64,000 bases of DNA, taken from contig NZ_VJWA01000002.1 in the NCBI RefSeq assembly GCF_007097155.1, forward strand, positions 930,001-994,000. The letters are read 5' to 3'. Origin of the DNA: Glacieibacterium frigidum. GTDB taxonomy: Bacteria > Pseudomonadota > Alphaproteobacteria > Sphingomonadales > Sphingomonadaceae. The translations under genes and the position numbers were made by a program. Below the pieces are notes generated by a model. The model was not told the origin of the DNA. It did no database searches and worked only from the letters and a program-made list of their open reading frames with translations. Shown piece by piece: positions 1 through 8,818 of the stretch; positions within the stretch are counted from its first letter, which is position 1; each line of letters opens with the position of its first letter.

Positions 1-420
1 GTGACAACGCTGGTCGCACACAGACTTCATAATTCTCCGCAGCCAATGCCACGAAATGCGATGCCGACAACCGGGCTTTCTCGTCGAGCGCAATCGATTT
101 CCCTGGATGCTTGCGGTGGCCTTGCTGAGAAATCGATAGTCGGTAGACAGCGGCGGCTGCGGTAGCCTCAAGCCATATCGGTGGGCATCACTGCCAGCAG
201 CGTATATGGGTCATCGAGCCACGAGGCCTCGCGCGGCTTGTAACGTGCCATACAATCCACTCAGTGATACGGTACCGCGATCCGCGCGCAGCCTCGTGCG
301 ATGCGAACGGAGCGCCATCGAAATCGCTGGCGCTCGTGGCTAGAAGAAGGTTCCAATGCACTCTGTGTTAATCAAAATGCGCGTGCTGGGAACTGTGATA
401 TCGGGGCAAGGGGCGGCATA
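1..420. other. No supported gene at the window's left edge
   Basis: No reading frame here has both a plausible start and recognisable protein features. A 26-codon minus-strand frame starting at 251 (MARYKPREAS...) ends quickly and matches nothing I recognise. The stretch may hold the promoter of the downstream sensor kinase or decayed sequence from a gene outside the window. Confidence 0.5.
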
Positions 421-1509
421 GTGGAGGAAGATACGGGAGCGCCGAAAATCGAAGAGCTGCTAGCCACCCCGGCGCTAGTAGACGCACTTGAGAATGACCG
501 TTTTAGACAGTTCCTCGATCACGTCCCTGTCGCAATTGCAGTGTCCGAACTGCATCCGTCGGAAAACATCACATACTGCAATCTTGAATTCGAGCGACTG
601 ACCGGGCTTCCGGCGGCCGAGATCGCCGGAACGAACTGGTCCGCATTGCCGGGCGTCGCGGCTCCCCGTCATGACGACACACTCCTCAGTGACGCCGTGC
701 AGGCCGGTGAGGAGTATCTCGGCACGTTCACCATTGAACGGGACGGTGAGAGCTTCAACGTCGACGCTTGGTCGAACACGATCGAGAATGACGAAGGCAC
801 GCCCATCTATCGTTTGGTCGCATTGGCCGGCTCGGGCGCGGAAACACGATCGGCCGACGAGCGGCATGCTCAACAGTTACGGTCGAAGGACGAGCTGCTT
901 TTGGAGCTGCAGCACCGGGTCAAAAACAATCTTCAGATGATTACGGCTTTGATCCGTATGGAGGCCCGGAATCTCGGCGACAGCGAGGCAGGTTCGCGTT
1001 TCGATAATCTCGCCGGCCGGATCAGCTCGCTCGCGATCCTATACGATCTGCTGGACGGGAGAGGCGCAGGAGATGCTGTCGATCTCGGCGTCTATCTCAG
1101 TCAGATCGCCTCGTCGGTCATGCAGGCCCACGCACAGGAGGGCGTACGTCTGGAACTCAAAGTCGACACTTGGCCGGTCTCCATCAACGTTGCGATGCCT
1201 GCGGGGTTGGTCGTCAACGAACTCATGACGAATGCCCTGAAGCACGCGTTCGTGGGCCGCGATGGCGGTATCATCGCGCTTTCGAGCCTCGTCGACGAGG
1301 CCGGTTGTCATGTCGTGATTTCGGATGACGGCGTCGGTCTGCCGGCCGACGCGATTTGGCCAAAACCTGGCAAACTCAGCGCCGTGATCGTCCGGTCACT
1401 CCAGAATAATGCAAAGGCAAAGATCGACGTGAGCTCGGCGCCCGACGGGGGCATGCGAGTCACCATCTTTTTCGCGCGTGAAGCGGCCGCCCCTGAGGCG
1501 CAGATCTAA
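421..1509 (+). CDS. PAS-HisKA_2 family sensor histidine kinase
   Basis: Predicted soluble sensor kinase. An N-terminal PAS domain (about residues 25-130, with ITYCNLEFERLTG) is followed by a HisKA_2 dimerisation/phosphoacceptor segment with HRVKNNLQM near residue 165. A HATPase_c domain follows, with the N box NELMTNALKHAF near 267 and the G1 box DDGVGLP near 302. There are no membrane segments. The GTG at 421, preceded by AAGGGG, is preferred; an ATG at 301 in the same frame would add 40 residues without domain character. No response regulator lies beside it, so it is an orphan kinase. In alphaproteobacteria such kinases often feed the general stress response (PhyR/EcfG), but nothing in this window shows that link. 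Confidence 0.85.
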   Translation: MEEDTGAPKIEELLATPALVDALENDRFRQFLDHVPVAIAVSELHPSENITYCNLEFERLTGLPAAEIAGTNWSALPGVAAPRHDDTLLSDAVQAGEEYLGTFTIERDGESFNVDAWSNTIENDEGTPIYRLVALAGSGAETRSADERHAQQLRSKDELLLELQHRVKNNLQMITALIRMEARNLGDSEAGSRFDNLAGRISSLAILYDLLDGRGAGDAVDLGVYLSQIASSVMQAHAQEGVRLELKVDTWPVSINVAMPAGLVVNELMTNALKHAFVGRDGGIIALSSLVDEAGCHVVISDDGVGLPADAIWPKPGKLSAVIVRSLQNNAKAKIDVSSAPDGGMRVTIFFAREAAAPEAQI

Positions 1510-1826
1510 GGCGAGCGAGCGCGGTCGCTTGCGCCATGAGCACAATCATCAGGCTCGAAAATCTGCTCCGACAGATGTCGTTACAAAGTTTGGACAGGCA
1601 GACTGCCGAGCTTCGGAACTATGGGCGTGATTACGCGCTGAGAATTTGGACGCAGTGATGGTCGCTGGATGCGTGAAGAGCACGCTTGCCCGCCAGAATC
1701 ATGATTTTCTCGGCTTAGCTCGATATCTCACAGGGTAAGTACGGTACGCCGGCAGTACATGCCGTTAAACAAGTTGGGTCATAGTGATCGGCCGTCATAC
1801 GGCGGATCGACAAGGCCACCGAGAAC
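1510..1826. other. Intergenic stretch without a recognisable gene
   Basis: About 317 bases between the sensor kinase and the diguanylate cyclase. No convincing frame, RNA gene or strong hairpin was seen. It presumably carries the promoter of the diguanylate cyclase gene. Confidence 0.4.
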
Positions 1827-2918
1827 ATGACGGCAGCATTCCGGGGTGCCGAGATGGCGCTTCTGACAGATATCCATCCCTCACTCCGATCGCGAATTGC
1901 GTCACTGATCGAACAGCGAATTCACGAAGGCGTCAGATCGGCGACGGAACTGGCGCTTCGAAATACCCATCTGGCGCAGGAAGGTGGCCGGATCGGCATC
2001 TTCGACATCGATATGGCAACGGGGGATTCCCTCGGGTCGCCTATGTGGGCGGAGCTCCTCGGCCAGGAGCGCACCGCGTGCTCGATTACGCGACGGGCTT
2101 GGATCAAACTCCTTCATCCCGAGGATCGCGACCGTGAACTCGATAGCGTCGCGTCAATGGTCCAGACGGGCGCGGATACCTCGGCCGATTACAGGATAAT
2201 CCTGCCGACCGGCGAGGTGCGTTGGCTTCACTCGCGCAATCTGGTCACGCGCCGAAGTAGCGACGGGGCAATGGAATCTGCATACGGCACGTTGCAGGAC
2301 ATCACCGAGCGAAAGGCCCTGGAGGCGCAAGTCCTGCGGGCGGCATATCACGATGATCTCACCGGATTGCCGAACCGTCGTTACTTCATGGAGCAACTGA
2401 CTGCGGCGTGCCCGGATGCATCACGCAACCACCGCGTCTGCCTGGCAATCTACGACCTCGATTTTCTCAAGCGAGCAAACGATCAGCATGGGCATGATGC
2501 TGGCGACGTATTGTTGAAATCTGTGGCCGATCGACTTCTGGAAGTAGGTGGTAATCAGGCGGTCGTGGCGCGACTAGGAGGGGATGAGTTTGCGCTGCTG
2601 CTCCGCACCGATGACCCCTCGAAATTGCGCAGCCTGGCCGAAAAGTCGCTCGCGGCGCTTCGCTCTCCCATCAATTTTCGGGGGTGCACGTTGAGCTCGG
2701 CGGCGAGCGCCGGTGGCGCAATCTCCAGTCGTGGCTCGACTCTCGCAGCAGCCTTGTTCCGGCAGGCTGACCAGGCACTGCTCTGTGCCAAGCGGGGCTC
2801 CAGAGGCAGCTACGTGCAGCACCGTCGCCATGCGGCGCCCCGCGCACTTCGGTTGTCGAATAATGCCGACCGGCGAAGGATCGAACCGGTCGCGAGCCGG
2901 GATCCGGGCCCCAGTTAG
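1827..2918 (+). CDS. PAS-GGDEF diguanylate cyclase
   Basis: Predicted to make cyclic di-GMP from two GTP. A PAS_3-type sensor (about residues 60-155, ending with the PAC signature GTLQDITERK) leads into a GGDEF domain that begins at HDDLTGLPNRRYF. The catalytic loop reads RLGGDEFALLL, so the active-site signature is intact. The RxxD inhibitory site expected just before GGDEF is absent (VGGNQAVVARL), so product inhibition through an I-site is not predicted. No membrane segments. The ATG at 1827 is used; a second ATG at 1854 is equally possible. It sits between two sensor kinases on the same strand but is separated from both by long gaps, so it is probably transcribed alone. Confidence 0.88.
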   Translation: MTAAFRGAEMALLTDIHPSLRSRIASLIEQRIHEGVRSATELALRNTHLAQEGGRIGIFDIDMATGDSLGSPMWAELLGQERTACSITRRAWIKLLHPEDRDRELDSVASMVQTGADTSADYRIILPTGEVRWLHSRNLVTRRSSDGAMESAYGTLQDITERKALEAQVLRAAYHDDLTGLPNRRYFMEQLTAACPDASRNHRVCLAIYDLDFLKRANDQHGHDAGDVLLKSVADRLLEVGGNQAVVARLGGDEFALLLRTDDPSKLRSLAEKSLAALRSPINFRGCTLSSAASAGGAISSRGSTLAAALFRQADQALLCAKRGSRGSYVQHRRHAAPRALRLSNNADRRRIEPVASRDPGPS

Positions 2919-3141
2919 GTTTCGCAGTTGAGCGGCGACGATAGGAGCGAATGCGCGCAACACTGTGCGAAACGGATGCACCGCAGAGAACCCTCATCTG
3001 CAGTCAGGCACGCCCCACTTCTTCCACTCGAGGCGCGACTTCGAATCATCAGGGCTCGATGAGGCTCACCGTCAAGATACTAAAACCTGCGGCCAAAACC
3101 TTCACATTAGCTTGCGTGACGAGAGCCGCGTATGGGGCCGA

Positions 3142-4155
3142 ATGACAACAACAGCCAGCGACCTGAAACCCCTCCTCTGGGAAGCAAAAAACCTGGCGCG
3201 GGCGGTCGAGGCTGCCGGCGTCACGCTGTGGTCTTGGAACGTCGATACCGACGCCCTGGCGATGGATGATCGGGCCTATGACCTGTGGGGGATAGCGCGC
3301 GGCATCGATGTCCAGTTCGAGGATCTCTCCGCCCATATCCATCCTGCCGATCGTGATCGGGTGCGGGCCGCGTTTACGGCAACACGTTCGCTGATCGGCG
3401 CATACGAGATCGATTTTCGGATCATGATTGGCGACGAGTTGAAGTGGATTTCTGCAAGGGGACAGGGCGACGATGCCGGGATCGTCCAGCGCGTCATGTT
3501 CGGCGTTTTCCTCGATGTCACTGGTCGCAAGCAAGCGGAGGAAGGTCGCGAACTTCTCGCTGGCGAGATGAGCCACCGGGTCAAGAACCTGCTGGCAATC
3601 GCGACGGGTCTTACGGCCATCACCTCGCGATCGACCACGACGAGCAGGGAGATGGCCGATGAACTGACGCTCAGGCTGACCGCCCTCGGCCGCGCGCACG
3701 ATCTGGTTCGGCCGGTTCCCGGTCAGACCGAAGCAGCGTCGGCTTTGCTGGGTGACCTGTTGACCGTCCTCCTGGCCCCCTACGACGATCTCGGGGCGTT
3801 CAGCGGCCGGATCCGAGTATCCGTGCCGCGCATGCGGGTCGGCGAACAGGCGACGACGACGCTGGCACTGGTCGTGCACGAACTGGCGACGAACTCACTG
3901 AAGCATGGCGCATTATCGGTCGACACCGGGATCCTCGATGTCTCGTGCTCGGCTCACGACGACGCCGTCACGGTTGTCTGGACCGAGAGCGGTGGGCCAG
4001 AAGTCACGCCGCCTAGTGGCGACCGCTACGGCTATGGCAGCAAGCTCGTCGAGCGCAGCATGTCAGGCCAACTGAAGGGATCGATCGTTTACAACTGGGC
4101 ACCAGAGGGCGTCGTGGCCACGCTGCGAATGAACCCTGATCGTCTTGCTGTCTGA
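3142..4155 (+). CDS. PAS-HWE family sensor histidine kinase
   Basis: A 337-residue soluble kinase. A PAS_3 fold (about residues 20-130, TLWSWNVDTDAL to FLDVTGRK) is followed by the HWE phosphoacceptor segment, GEMSHRVKNLLAIATG, with His145. The ATP-binding part has HELATNSLKHG near residue 247. The WTE triplet (VVWTESGGP) and the closing GYGSKLVERS are characteristic of the HWE class. The frame is open back to 2965, but the ATG at 3142 begins just before the PAS domain; the upstream 59 codons look non-coding. It is an orphan kinase with no adjacent response regulator, and the input signal is unknown. Confidence 0.87.
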   Translation: MTTTASDLKPLLWEAKNLARAVEAAGVTLWSWNVDTDALAMDDRAYDLWGIARGIDVQFEDLSAHIHPADRDRVRAAFTATRSLIGAYEIDFRIMIGDELKWISARGQGDDAGIVQRVMFGVFLDVTGRKQAEEGRELLAGEMSHRVKNLLAIATGLTAITSRSTTTSREMADELTLRLTALGRAHDLVRPVPGQTEAASALLGDLLTVLLAPYDDLGAFSGRIRVSVPRMRVGEQATTTLALVVHELATNSLKHGALSVDTGILDVSCSAHDDAVTVVWTESGGPEVTPPSGDRYGYGSKLVERSMSGQLKGSIVYNWAPEGVVATLRMNPDRLAV

Positions 4156-4586
4156 CATATCCCTGGCCATCTCGTGCGCCGATGTCCGCGCATGAAGTGG
4201 ACCTTTCGAACATCGCAGCCGCGACCTTGATCAGGCGATCTGAGGATACGCACGCGATGATCGACGGCGATACCGGCACGCTGCTCGTCGTGCACACAGC
4301 GCCCGCCCGAGGCCATCACCATGGTCACGACCTAGCTCGGCGTCCTGTACACCGCCGGCGCATTTGTCCAACCCTTCACATCCTGCTGGCCTTCATCGGC
4401 GCTGACATTGCTGGTATGCGACGTCAAGATGCGGGTTTGCAGCGGCTCAACTGACGATTGAATCAACCTCGTTAGGTTGGTACGGGCATCAATCGAATAA
4501 TTCTACGGAACCCCAACAAGTTTCTACAAAAACAAAATGACCACTTGATTTTGATAATACATTAAATATAAAGTTTCCGAAATCCT
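4156..4586. other. Intergenic stretch, AT-rich at its right end
   Basis: About 430 bases between convergent genes. A 90-codon plus-strand frame (4182-4454) exists but is rich in His and Arg, typical of a chance frame, and has no recognisable domain. From about 4480 to 4590 base composition drops abruptly to AT-rich, unlike the surrounding high-GC DNA. This may mark an old junction between acquired segments. Confidence 0.45.
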
Positions 4587-6131
4587 TCATTGGACTCGGT
4601 CAAATGTCTTTCTAAGCTCTGTTTTTGCTATCTTCTCCAAAGTTGATCGCGGCAAGCTTTCTACTATACGAATATTATGCGGCCGCTTGAAATCGGCTAG
4701 CTGCTGTCGGCAGGCCGCCGCGATACGATCTGCGAGATCGTCGCCGGTGCCGGGCTTCGGGATCACGAAGGCGGCAGGCACCTCGTCGAGCATCGGGTGC
4801 GGCATACCCACGACGGCGACTTCGGCGACGCCATCCACAGCAGCGATAGCGCCTTCGATCTCCGAGGCCGCGACGTTTTCGCCGCCGATCTTCAGCATGT
4901 CTTTCGACCGGTCGGCAAAAAACAGTGAGCCGTCCTCGCCCAAGCGGACACGGTCGCCGGTGATGAGCATGCCCTGTGCGTTGAAAGCAGCGGCCGTGGC
5001 GTTGGGGTCGTCGACATATTCGGCGAACAGTGACAGCCCGCGCACGCCTCCGACGAGCAGGTCGCCAACCGCACCCGGCTGCACCGGTCGACCATCCTCG
5101 CCGACGATATGAATTGTGTATCCGGGCGACGGCCGGCCCATCGCCATCGGCGTGTTGTACATGTCTGTCGTACCGACGACGCCATGGGTGATCGTCTCGG
5201 TCATGCCCCACCATCCGAGTGTCTTCACACCGAAATGCGCGTCCCAGGCTGGCGCCCCGACGCCGTTGCCCCAGAAGCGATAGCTGTGCTGCGGGGGAAC
5301 GGGTTGTTCGAGCAGCGCCTTGGCGCAGAAGGGCACCATCGATGTCCAGGTCGCGCCATGGCGGAGCGACACCGGCCAGAAGCGCGAGGCCGAAAAGCGC
5401 GGCATCAGGACGATGGCAGCCCCCGCCCATAGTGAGGCAAGCACCGAGTAGACCTGCGCGTTGGTATGGAACAGGGGCAGATAGGTCAGGTGGACGTCGT
5501 CGGCGCGCAGGCCTTCGTGCATCGCCGAGATCCGCGCACCCCACAACGCATTGGCATGCGTCCACAGCACTGCCTTGGGGCGCGCCGTCGTCCCCGATGT
5601 GTACTGGATACCGAAGGGCGCCCAAGGGTCGTGCGGACGTGAGGCCAGGCTTTCGGGGTCGCCGTCAATCGCCGCGAAAGGCAGATAGGACTCAGGGGCT
5701 TCGCCGGTCGAAACTATGGCCCGCCAGGCCACGTCCGGCGTAGCCGCGCGCACCATATCGCCGAATTGCGGCTCGGTGATCGCCGCGACGGAGCGGCTGT
5801 GCGCGGCGAAATAGATCAGGTCGCTTTCGGTCGAGCGCGTGTTGGTGGTGACCGGCACGACACCGGCATAGGCACAGCCGAGCCAGGCGATGAGCCCCTC
5901 GGGACAATTGTCGAGGTGGATCAGGACGCGCTCGGACGGCATCACGCCTTTGGCTTGCAGCCCGGCTGCGAAGCGCCTGACGCTGTCTGCGAAATCCCGG
6001 TACGACCAGCGTTGCGACTGGCCGTCGAACGGCTCCCAGATCAGGAACGGGTGCTCGCCCCGCTCGGCCGTCTTGGCGTCGATCAGGCTGCGGATGTCCA
6101 TGGCTTCGAATGGGGTGATCGGCCGGGACAT
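4587..6131 (-). CDS. Acyl-CoA synthetase (AMP-dependent ligase family)
   Basis: Predicted to activate a carboxylic acid to its CoA thioester through an acyl-AMP. The 514-residue length fits the family. Visible motifs are the P-loop-like A3 motif YTSGTTARPKAVLWTH, A5 GWWGMTETITHG, the A7/A8 region ITGDRVRLGEDGSLFFADR and KDMLKIGGENVAASEIE. The C-terminal lysine region reads RSTLEKIAKTEL, where the usual Gly before the catalytic Lys region is Glu. The overall pattern resembles the crotonobetaine/carnitine- or cyclohexanecarboxylate-CoA ligase branch. It lies 41 bases downstream of a TetR gene on the same strand and beside ring-cleavage genes, so its substrate is probably an intermediate of that catabolism. 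Exact substrate unknown. Confidence 0.85.
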   Translation of the reverse strand: MSRPITPFEAMDIRSLIDAKTAERGEHPFLIWEPFDGQSQRWSYRDFADSVRRFAAGLQAKGVMPSERVLIHLDNCPEGLIAWLGCAYAGVVPVTTNTRSTESDLIYFAAHSRSVAAITEPQFGDMVRAATPDVAWRAIVSTGEAPESYLPFAAIDGDPESLASRPHDPWAPFGIQYTSGTTARPKAVLWTHANALWGARISAMHEGLRADDVHLTYLPLFHTNAQVYSVLASLWAGAAIVLMPRFSASRFWPVSLRHGATWTSMVPFCAKALLEQPVPPQHSYRFWGNGVGAPAWDAHFGVKTLGWWGMTETITHGVVGTTDMYNTPMAMGRPSPGYTIHIVGEDGRPVQPGAVGDLLVGGVRGLSLFAEYVDDPNATAAAFNAQGMLITGDRVRLGEDGSLFFADRSKDMLKIGGENVAASEIEGAIAAVDGVAEVAVVGMPHPMLDEVPAAFVIPKPGTGDDLADRIAAACRQQLADFKRPHNIRIVESLPRSTLEKIAKTELRKTFDRVQ

Positions 6132-6172
6132 TCACCGTCTCCTCGTTTGCGGTGCTTGCCGCGCCACTGTCG

Positions 6173-6823
6173 TCAGTTGAGCCGGTCGTGCTGCCCGAAC
6201 CGGTCGAGGACGCCGCCCGGACCCAGGATCGCGTCGATGGCCGGCACGGTCGCGCCGAGCCCGCGCAGGGACATGCGCAACATGTCGGCCAGCAGGTCAC
6301 GGGAGGCGATGTCATCGGCCTCGCTCTCGACGATGTTGCCCATCACGATCTGACAGGCGCCGAGCCAGTAGAGTACGCCTGCGGCCTCCGACGGGATCTC
6401 GATCGCCCCGGCGGCGCGCGCGTCGCGCAGGTCGTGCAGCAGTCCCGCGTTGATCGGGTGGTCGTCGAGCGACGTGCCGTTGAACGAGCGAGCGAGCACG
6501 GCCGTCCGCTGCGGATTGGCGAGGGCATAGGCCGCCGCCGCCACCATGCCGCCCGCGAGACGCGCGAGCGGGTCGGCGACGCCGGCATTCAGCCGCCCGA
6601 CCCAGTCCTCGACGTCGATGCGGATAACGCTCGCGACGACAGTCGCGAACTGCCGCTTGTCGGTGAAATGGTTGAAGAACGAACCCTTGGCGACACCGGC
6701 AGCGGCGACGAATTCGTCGATTGAGATCGCGTCGATCGGCCGATCGACCAGCAACTCCATGCCGGCGGCGAGCAACGCGAAACGAGTGCGTGCGGCACGC
6801 GGCGAAAGCAATGGCTCGGTCAT
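6173..6823 (-). CDS. TetR family transcriptional regulator
   Basis: A 216-residue one-component repressor. The N-terminal helix-turn-helix spans about residues 10-55 and includes SIDEFVAAAGVAKGSFFNHF, the typical TetR recognition-helix region. The C-terminal ligand domain is divergent, as is normal. The gene is first in a minus-strand pair with the acyl-CoA ligase and diverges from the dioxygenase gene at 6908. Two matching palindromes in the 84-base gap (6843-6856 and 6869-6882) are the probable operators, so it likely represses both directions until a pathway compound binds. Confidence 0.88.
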   Translation of the reverse strand: MTEPLLSPRAARTRFALLAAGMELLVDRPIDAISIDEFVAAAGVAKGSFFNHFTDKRQFATVVASVIRIDVEDWVGRLNAGVADPLARLAGGMVAAAAYALANPQRTAVLARSFNGTSLDDHPINAGLLHDLRDARAAGAIEIPSEAAGVLYWLGACQIVMGNIVESEADDIASRDLLADMLRMSLRGLGATVPAIDAILGPGGVLDRFGQHDRLN

Positions 6824-6842
6824 CGCCCCTCATAATCCTACT

Positions 6843-6882
6843 TGACTGGAAAGTCATCTAAGCGCACATGACCGATTAGTCA
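6843..6882. promoter_or_regulatory. Tandem TetR-type operator palindromes
   Basis: TGACTGGAAAGTCA (6843-6856) and TGACCGATTAGTCA (6869-6882) share the pattern TGAC-N6-GTCA with an AGTCA right half and start 26 bases apart. They lie between the divergent TetR gene and the dioxygenase gene. TGAC-N6-GTCA is a common shape for TetR-family sites, so assignment to the adjacent regulator is a position-based inference. Confidence 0.6.
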
Positions 6883-6907
6883 ACTGACGGATTGCGGGGG
6901 CAACAGG

Positions 6908-7927
6908 GTGAGCGTGATCCGGATCGAGGACATTGCGCACGTGCGCTTTGCCGCGCCTGACTTCTCTACAATGCGGGCGTTCCTCGAGGATTTTGGCTTG
7001 TCGTGCAGTGAATGGAATGGCTGCCTTTATGGTCGCGCGACCGACGGACGACCCTTCGTTCACGTCACCCAGCCTGGCCCGGCGAAGTTTCTCGCGGTCG
7101 GATTTCGCGCTGCATCTGTCGATGATCTGAAAGCTCTTGCAGGGCACGACGGCGTCTCGGTCGAGGATGCGGACGAGCCTGGCGGCGGCAAGATTGTCCG
7201 GCTGACTGATCCTGATGGCTATGGTGTCGAGGTTGTCGCGGGGCAGAAACAGGCCGACACCTCGGCGACGAGTGTCGATCATGCTTACAACAGCATTGCC
7301 GCGCGTCCGCGCCTTCGCGCGGCGGTCCGGCTCGACCCTGCCCCCGCACACGTCCACCGCATCGGCCATGCCGTGCTGAAGGTCAGCGACTTCCGGCGGT
7401 CCGAGGCCTGGTACAAGGAGCGCTTCGGCTTTCTGACGTCGGACGAGATCGAAGCCGCCAGCGACGTTCCCCTCGGCGCCTTCATGCGCTGCGACTGCGG
7501 CGACCGGCCCACCGATCACCACACCTTATTCCTCGCGCAGCTGCCGGGCGAACTCGGGCTTCTGCACGCGGCGTTCGAAGTCGCCAATCTCGACGACCTG
7601 ATGCTCGGCCATCAGCACCTTAAGGCGCGCAAGCGCCAGCCGGCGTGGGGCGTGGGGCGGCACATCATGGGTAGCCAGATCTTCGACTATTGGAAGGATC
7701 CGTTCGGCAACGAGCTCGAACACTGGACCGATGGCGACCTGTTCACTGCCGCCGACCCGCCGAACAAGATGCCGATGAGCGCGCTGCTCGCCGTCCAATG
7801 GGGCGCGCCGCACCCGATGTTTGCCGGAAAAGCCCCACCGCCGCCGGCGCTCGTCGCCTTCGTGACCGGATTATTTCTGCGCTTCAAGCGGCTGCTCCGC
7901 CGCGAGCCGAAAAGGATCACCGCATGA
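6908..7927 (+). CDS. Two-domain VOC protein, type I extradiol dioxygenase-like
   Basis: A 339-residue protein with two vicinal-oxygen-chelate modules (about residues 5-120 and 145-280), the layout of 2,3-dihydroxybiphenyl and catechol 2,3-dioxygenases. Candidate iron ligands are His154 (HRIGHAVLKV), His220 (LLHAAFE) and Glu271 (NELEHWTDGD). Their spacing matches the His-His-Glu triad of BphC-type enzymes. The family splits catecholic rings next to the diol. Its stop overlaps the start of the FAA-hydrolase-family gene (ATGA), so the two are translationally coupled and probably act in sequence. The exact catechol substrate cannot be read from the sequence. The tail after residue 290 is variable and rich in Pro, Leu and Arg. 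Confidence 0.83.
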   Translation: MSVIRIEDIAHVRFAAPDFSTMRAFLEDFGLSCSEWNGCLYGRATDGRPFVHVTQPGPAKFLAVGFRAASVDDLKALAGHDGVSVEDADEPGGGKIVRLTDPDGYGVEVVAGQKQADTSATSVDHAYNSIAARPRLRAAVRLDPAPAHVHRIGHAVLKVSDFRRSEAWYKERFGFLTSDEIEAASDVPLGAFMRCDCGDRPTDHHTLFLAQLPGELGLLHAAFEVANLDDLMLGHQHLKARKRQPAWGVGRHIMGSQIFDYWKDPFGNELEHWTDGDLFTAADPPNKMPMSALLAVQWGAPHPMFAGKAPPPPALVAFVTGLFLRFKRLLRREPKRITA

Positions 7928-8763
7928 AACTCGCCACCTACACCGACGCCGGACAGACGCGCACTGGCATCGTCGTCGGCGACAGGATCATCGACACCGG
8001 CGTCGCGGGCACGATGATCGACCTGATCCGCGATTGGGAGGCTTTGCAGCCCGCACTCGCAGCAAAGGCCGCCGCCGGCGGGGGCGTGCCCTTGGCGTCG
8101 GTCCGGCTCGAGGCACCCGTCCAGCGGCCGGGCAAGATTTTCGCGATCGGCCTTAACTATGCCGACCATATTGCCGAATCGAAGATGGCGACGCCCGAGC
8201 GCCAGGTCTGGTTCACCAAGGCACAGACCTCGGTCAACGCCCCCTTCGACCCGATCCAGATCGCGCGGACGACCGCGACTGCCGACTATGAAGTCGAGCT
8301 GGTCGCGATCATCGGCACAGGTGGAAAGCACATCGCGGCAGCGGACGCGCCCGCCGTCATCTTCGGCTATTGCGTCGGCAACGACATCACCGAACGCATG
8401 TGGCAGCACGCCGGGCCACAATGGTCGCTCGGCAAGAGCTTCGACACGCATGCGCCGATGGGACCTTGGATCGTGACTGCCGACGAGCTCGGTGACCCGC
8501 ACGACCTCGGCCTTCGCTGCTTCGTCAACGGCGAGAAGCGGCAGGATTCGAACACCAGCCATCTCGTTTTCAACATCTGGCAGCAGGTCGAGCATCTGTC
8601 GGTCGGCATGACGCTCGAGCCAGGTGACGTCCTGTTCACCGGCACGCCGGGTGGGGTCGGCGCCGCGATGAACCCGCGCAGGTTCCTGACTGCCGGCGAC
8701 GTCGTGCGCTGCGAGATCGACAGGCTTGGCGCGATCGAAGGGGTGATGCGCGACGAGGGCTGA
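7924..8763 (+). CDS. Fumarylacetoacetate hydrolase family protein
   Basis: A 279-residue FAH-fold enzyme, predicted to hydrolyse or hydrate a ring-cleavage product (C-C bond hydrolase or 2-hydroxypentadienoate hydratase-like). Signatures are IFAIGLNYADHIAES, the acidic metal-binding stretch YEVELVAIIG, FGYCVGNDITER, and GDVLFTGTPGGVG near the C-terminus. The ATG at 7924 overlaps the dioxygenase stop. The frame is open further upstream (to 7690), but that part lies inside the dioxygenase gene and is not coding. Position after an extradiol enzyme supports a meta-cleavage step. Confidence 0.87.
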   Translation: MKLATYTDAGQTRTGIVVGDRIIDTGVAGTMIDLIRDWEALQPALAAKAAAGGGVPLASVRLEAPVQRPGKIFAIGLNYADHIAESKMATPERQVWFTKAQTSVNAPFDPIQIARTTATADYEVELVAIIGTGGKHIAAADAPAVIFGYCVGNDITERMWQHAGPQWSLGKSFDTHAPMGPWIVTADELGDPHDLGLRCFVNGEKRQDSNTSHLVFNIWQQVEHLSVGMTLEPGDVLFTGTPGGVGAAMNPRRFLTAGDVVRCEIDRLGAIEGVMRDEG

Positions 8764-8818
8764 GCAGCGCGCGCGCACATCCCGAAACACGGGGGGCGCC
8801 GCCGGGGGGAGGACGACG

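Noticed and set aside
1..251. Short minus-strand frame beginning MARYKP, like some IS1182-type transposases
   Set aside because: Only the first six residues resemble such transposases and the frame stops after 26 codons. Not enough for a mobile element.
4182..4454. A 90-codon plus-strand frame
   Set aside because: Low-complexity His/Arg content, no ribosome site, no domain.
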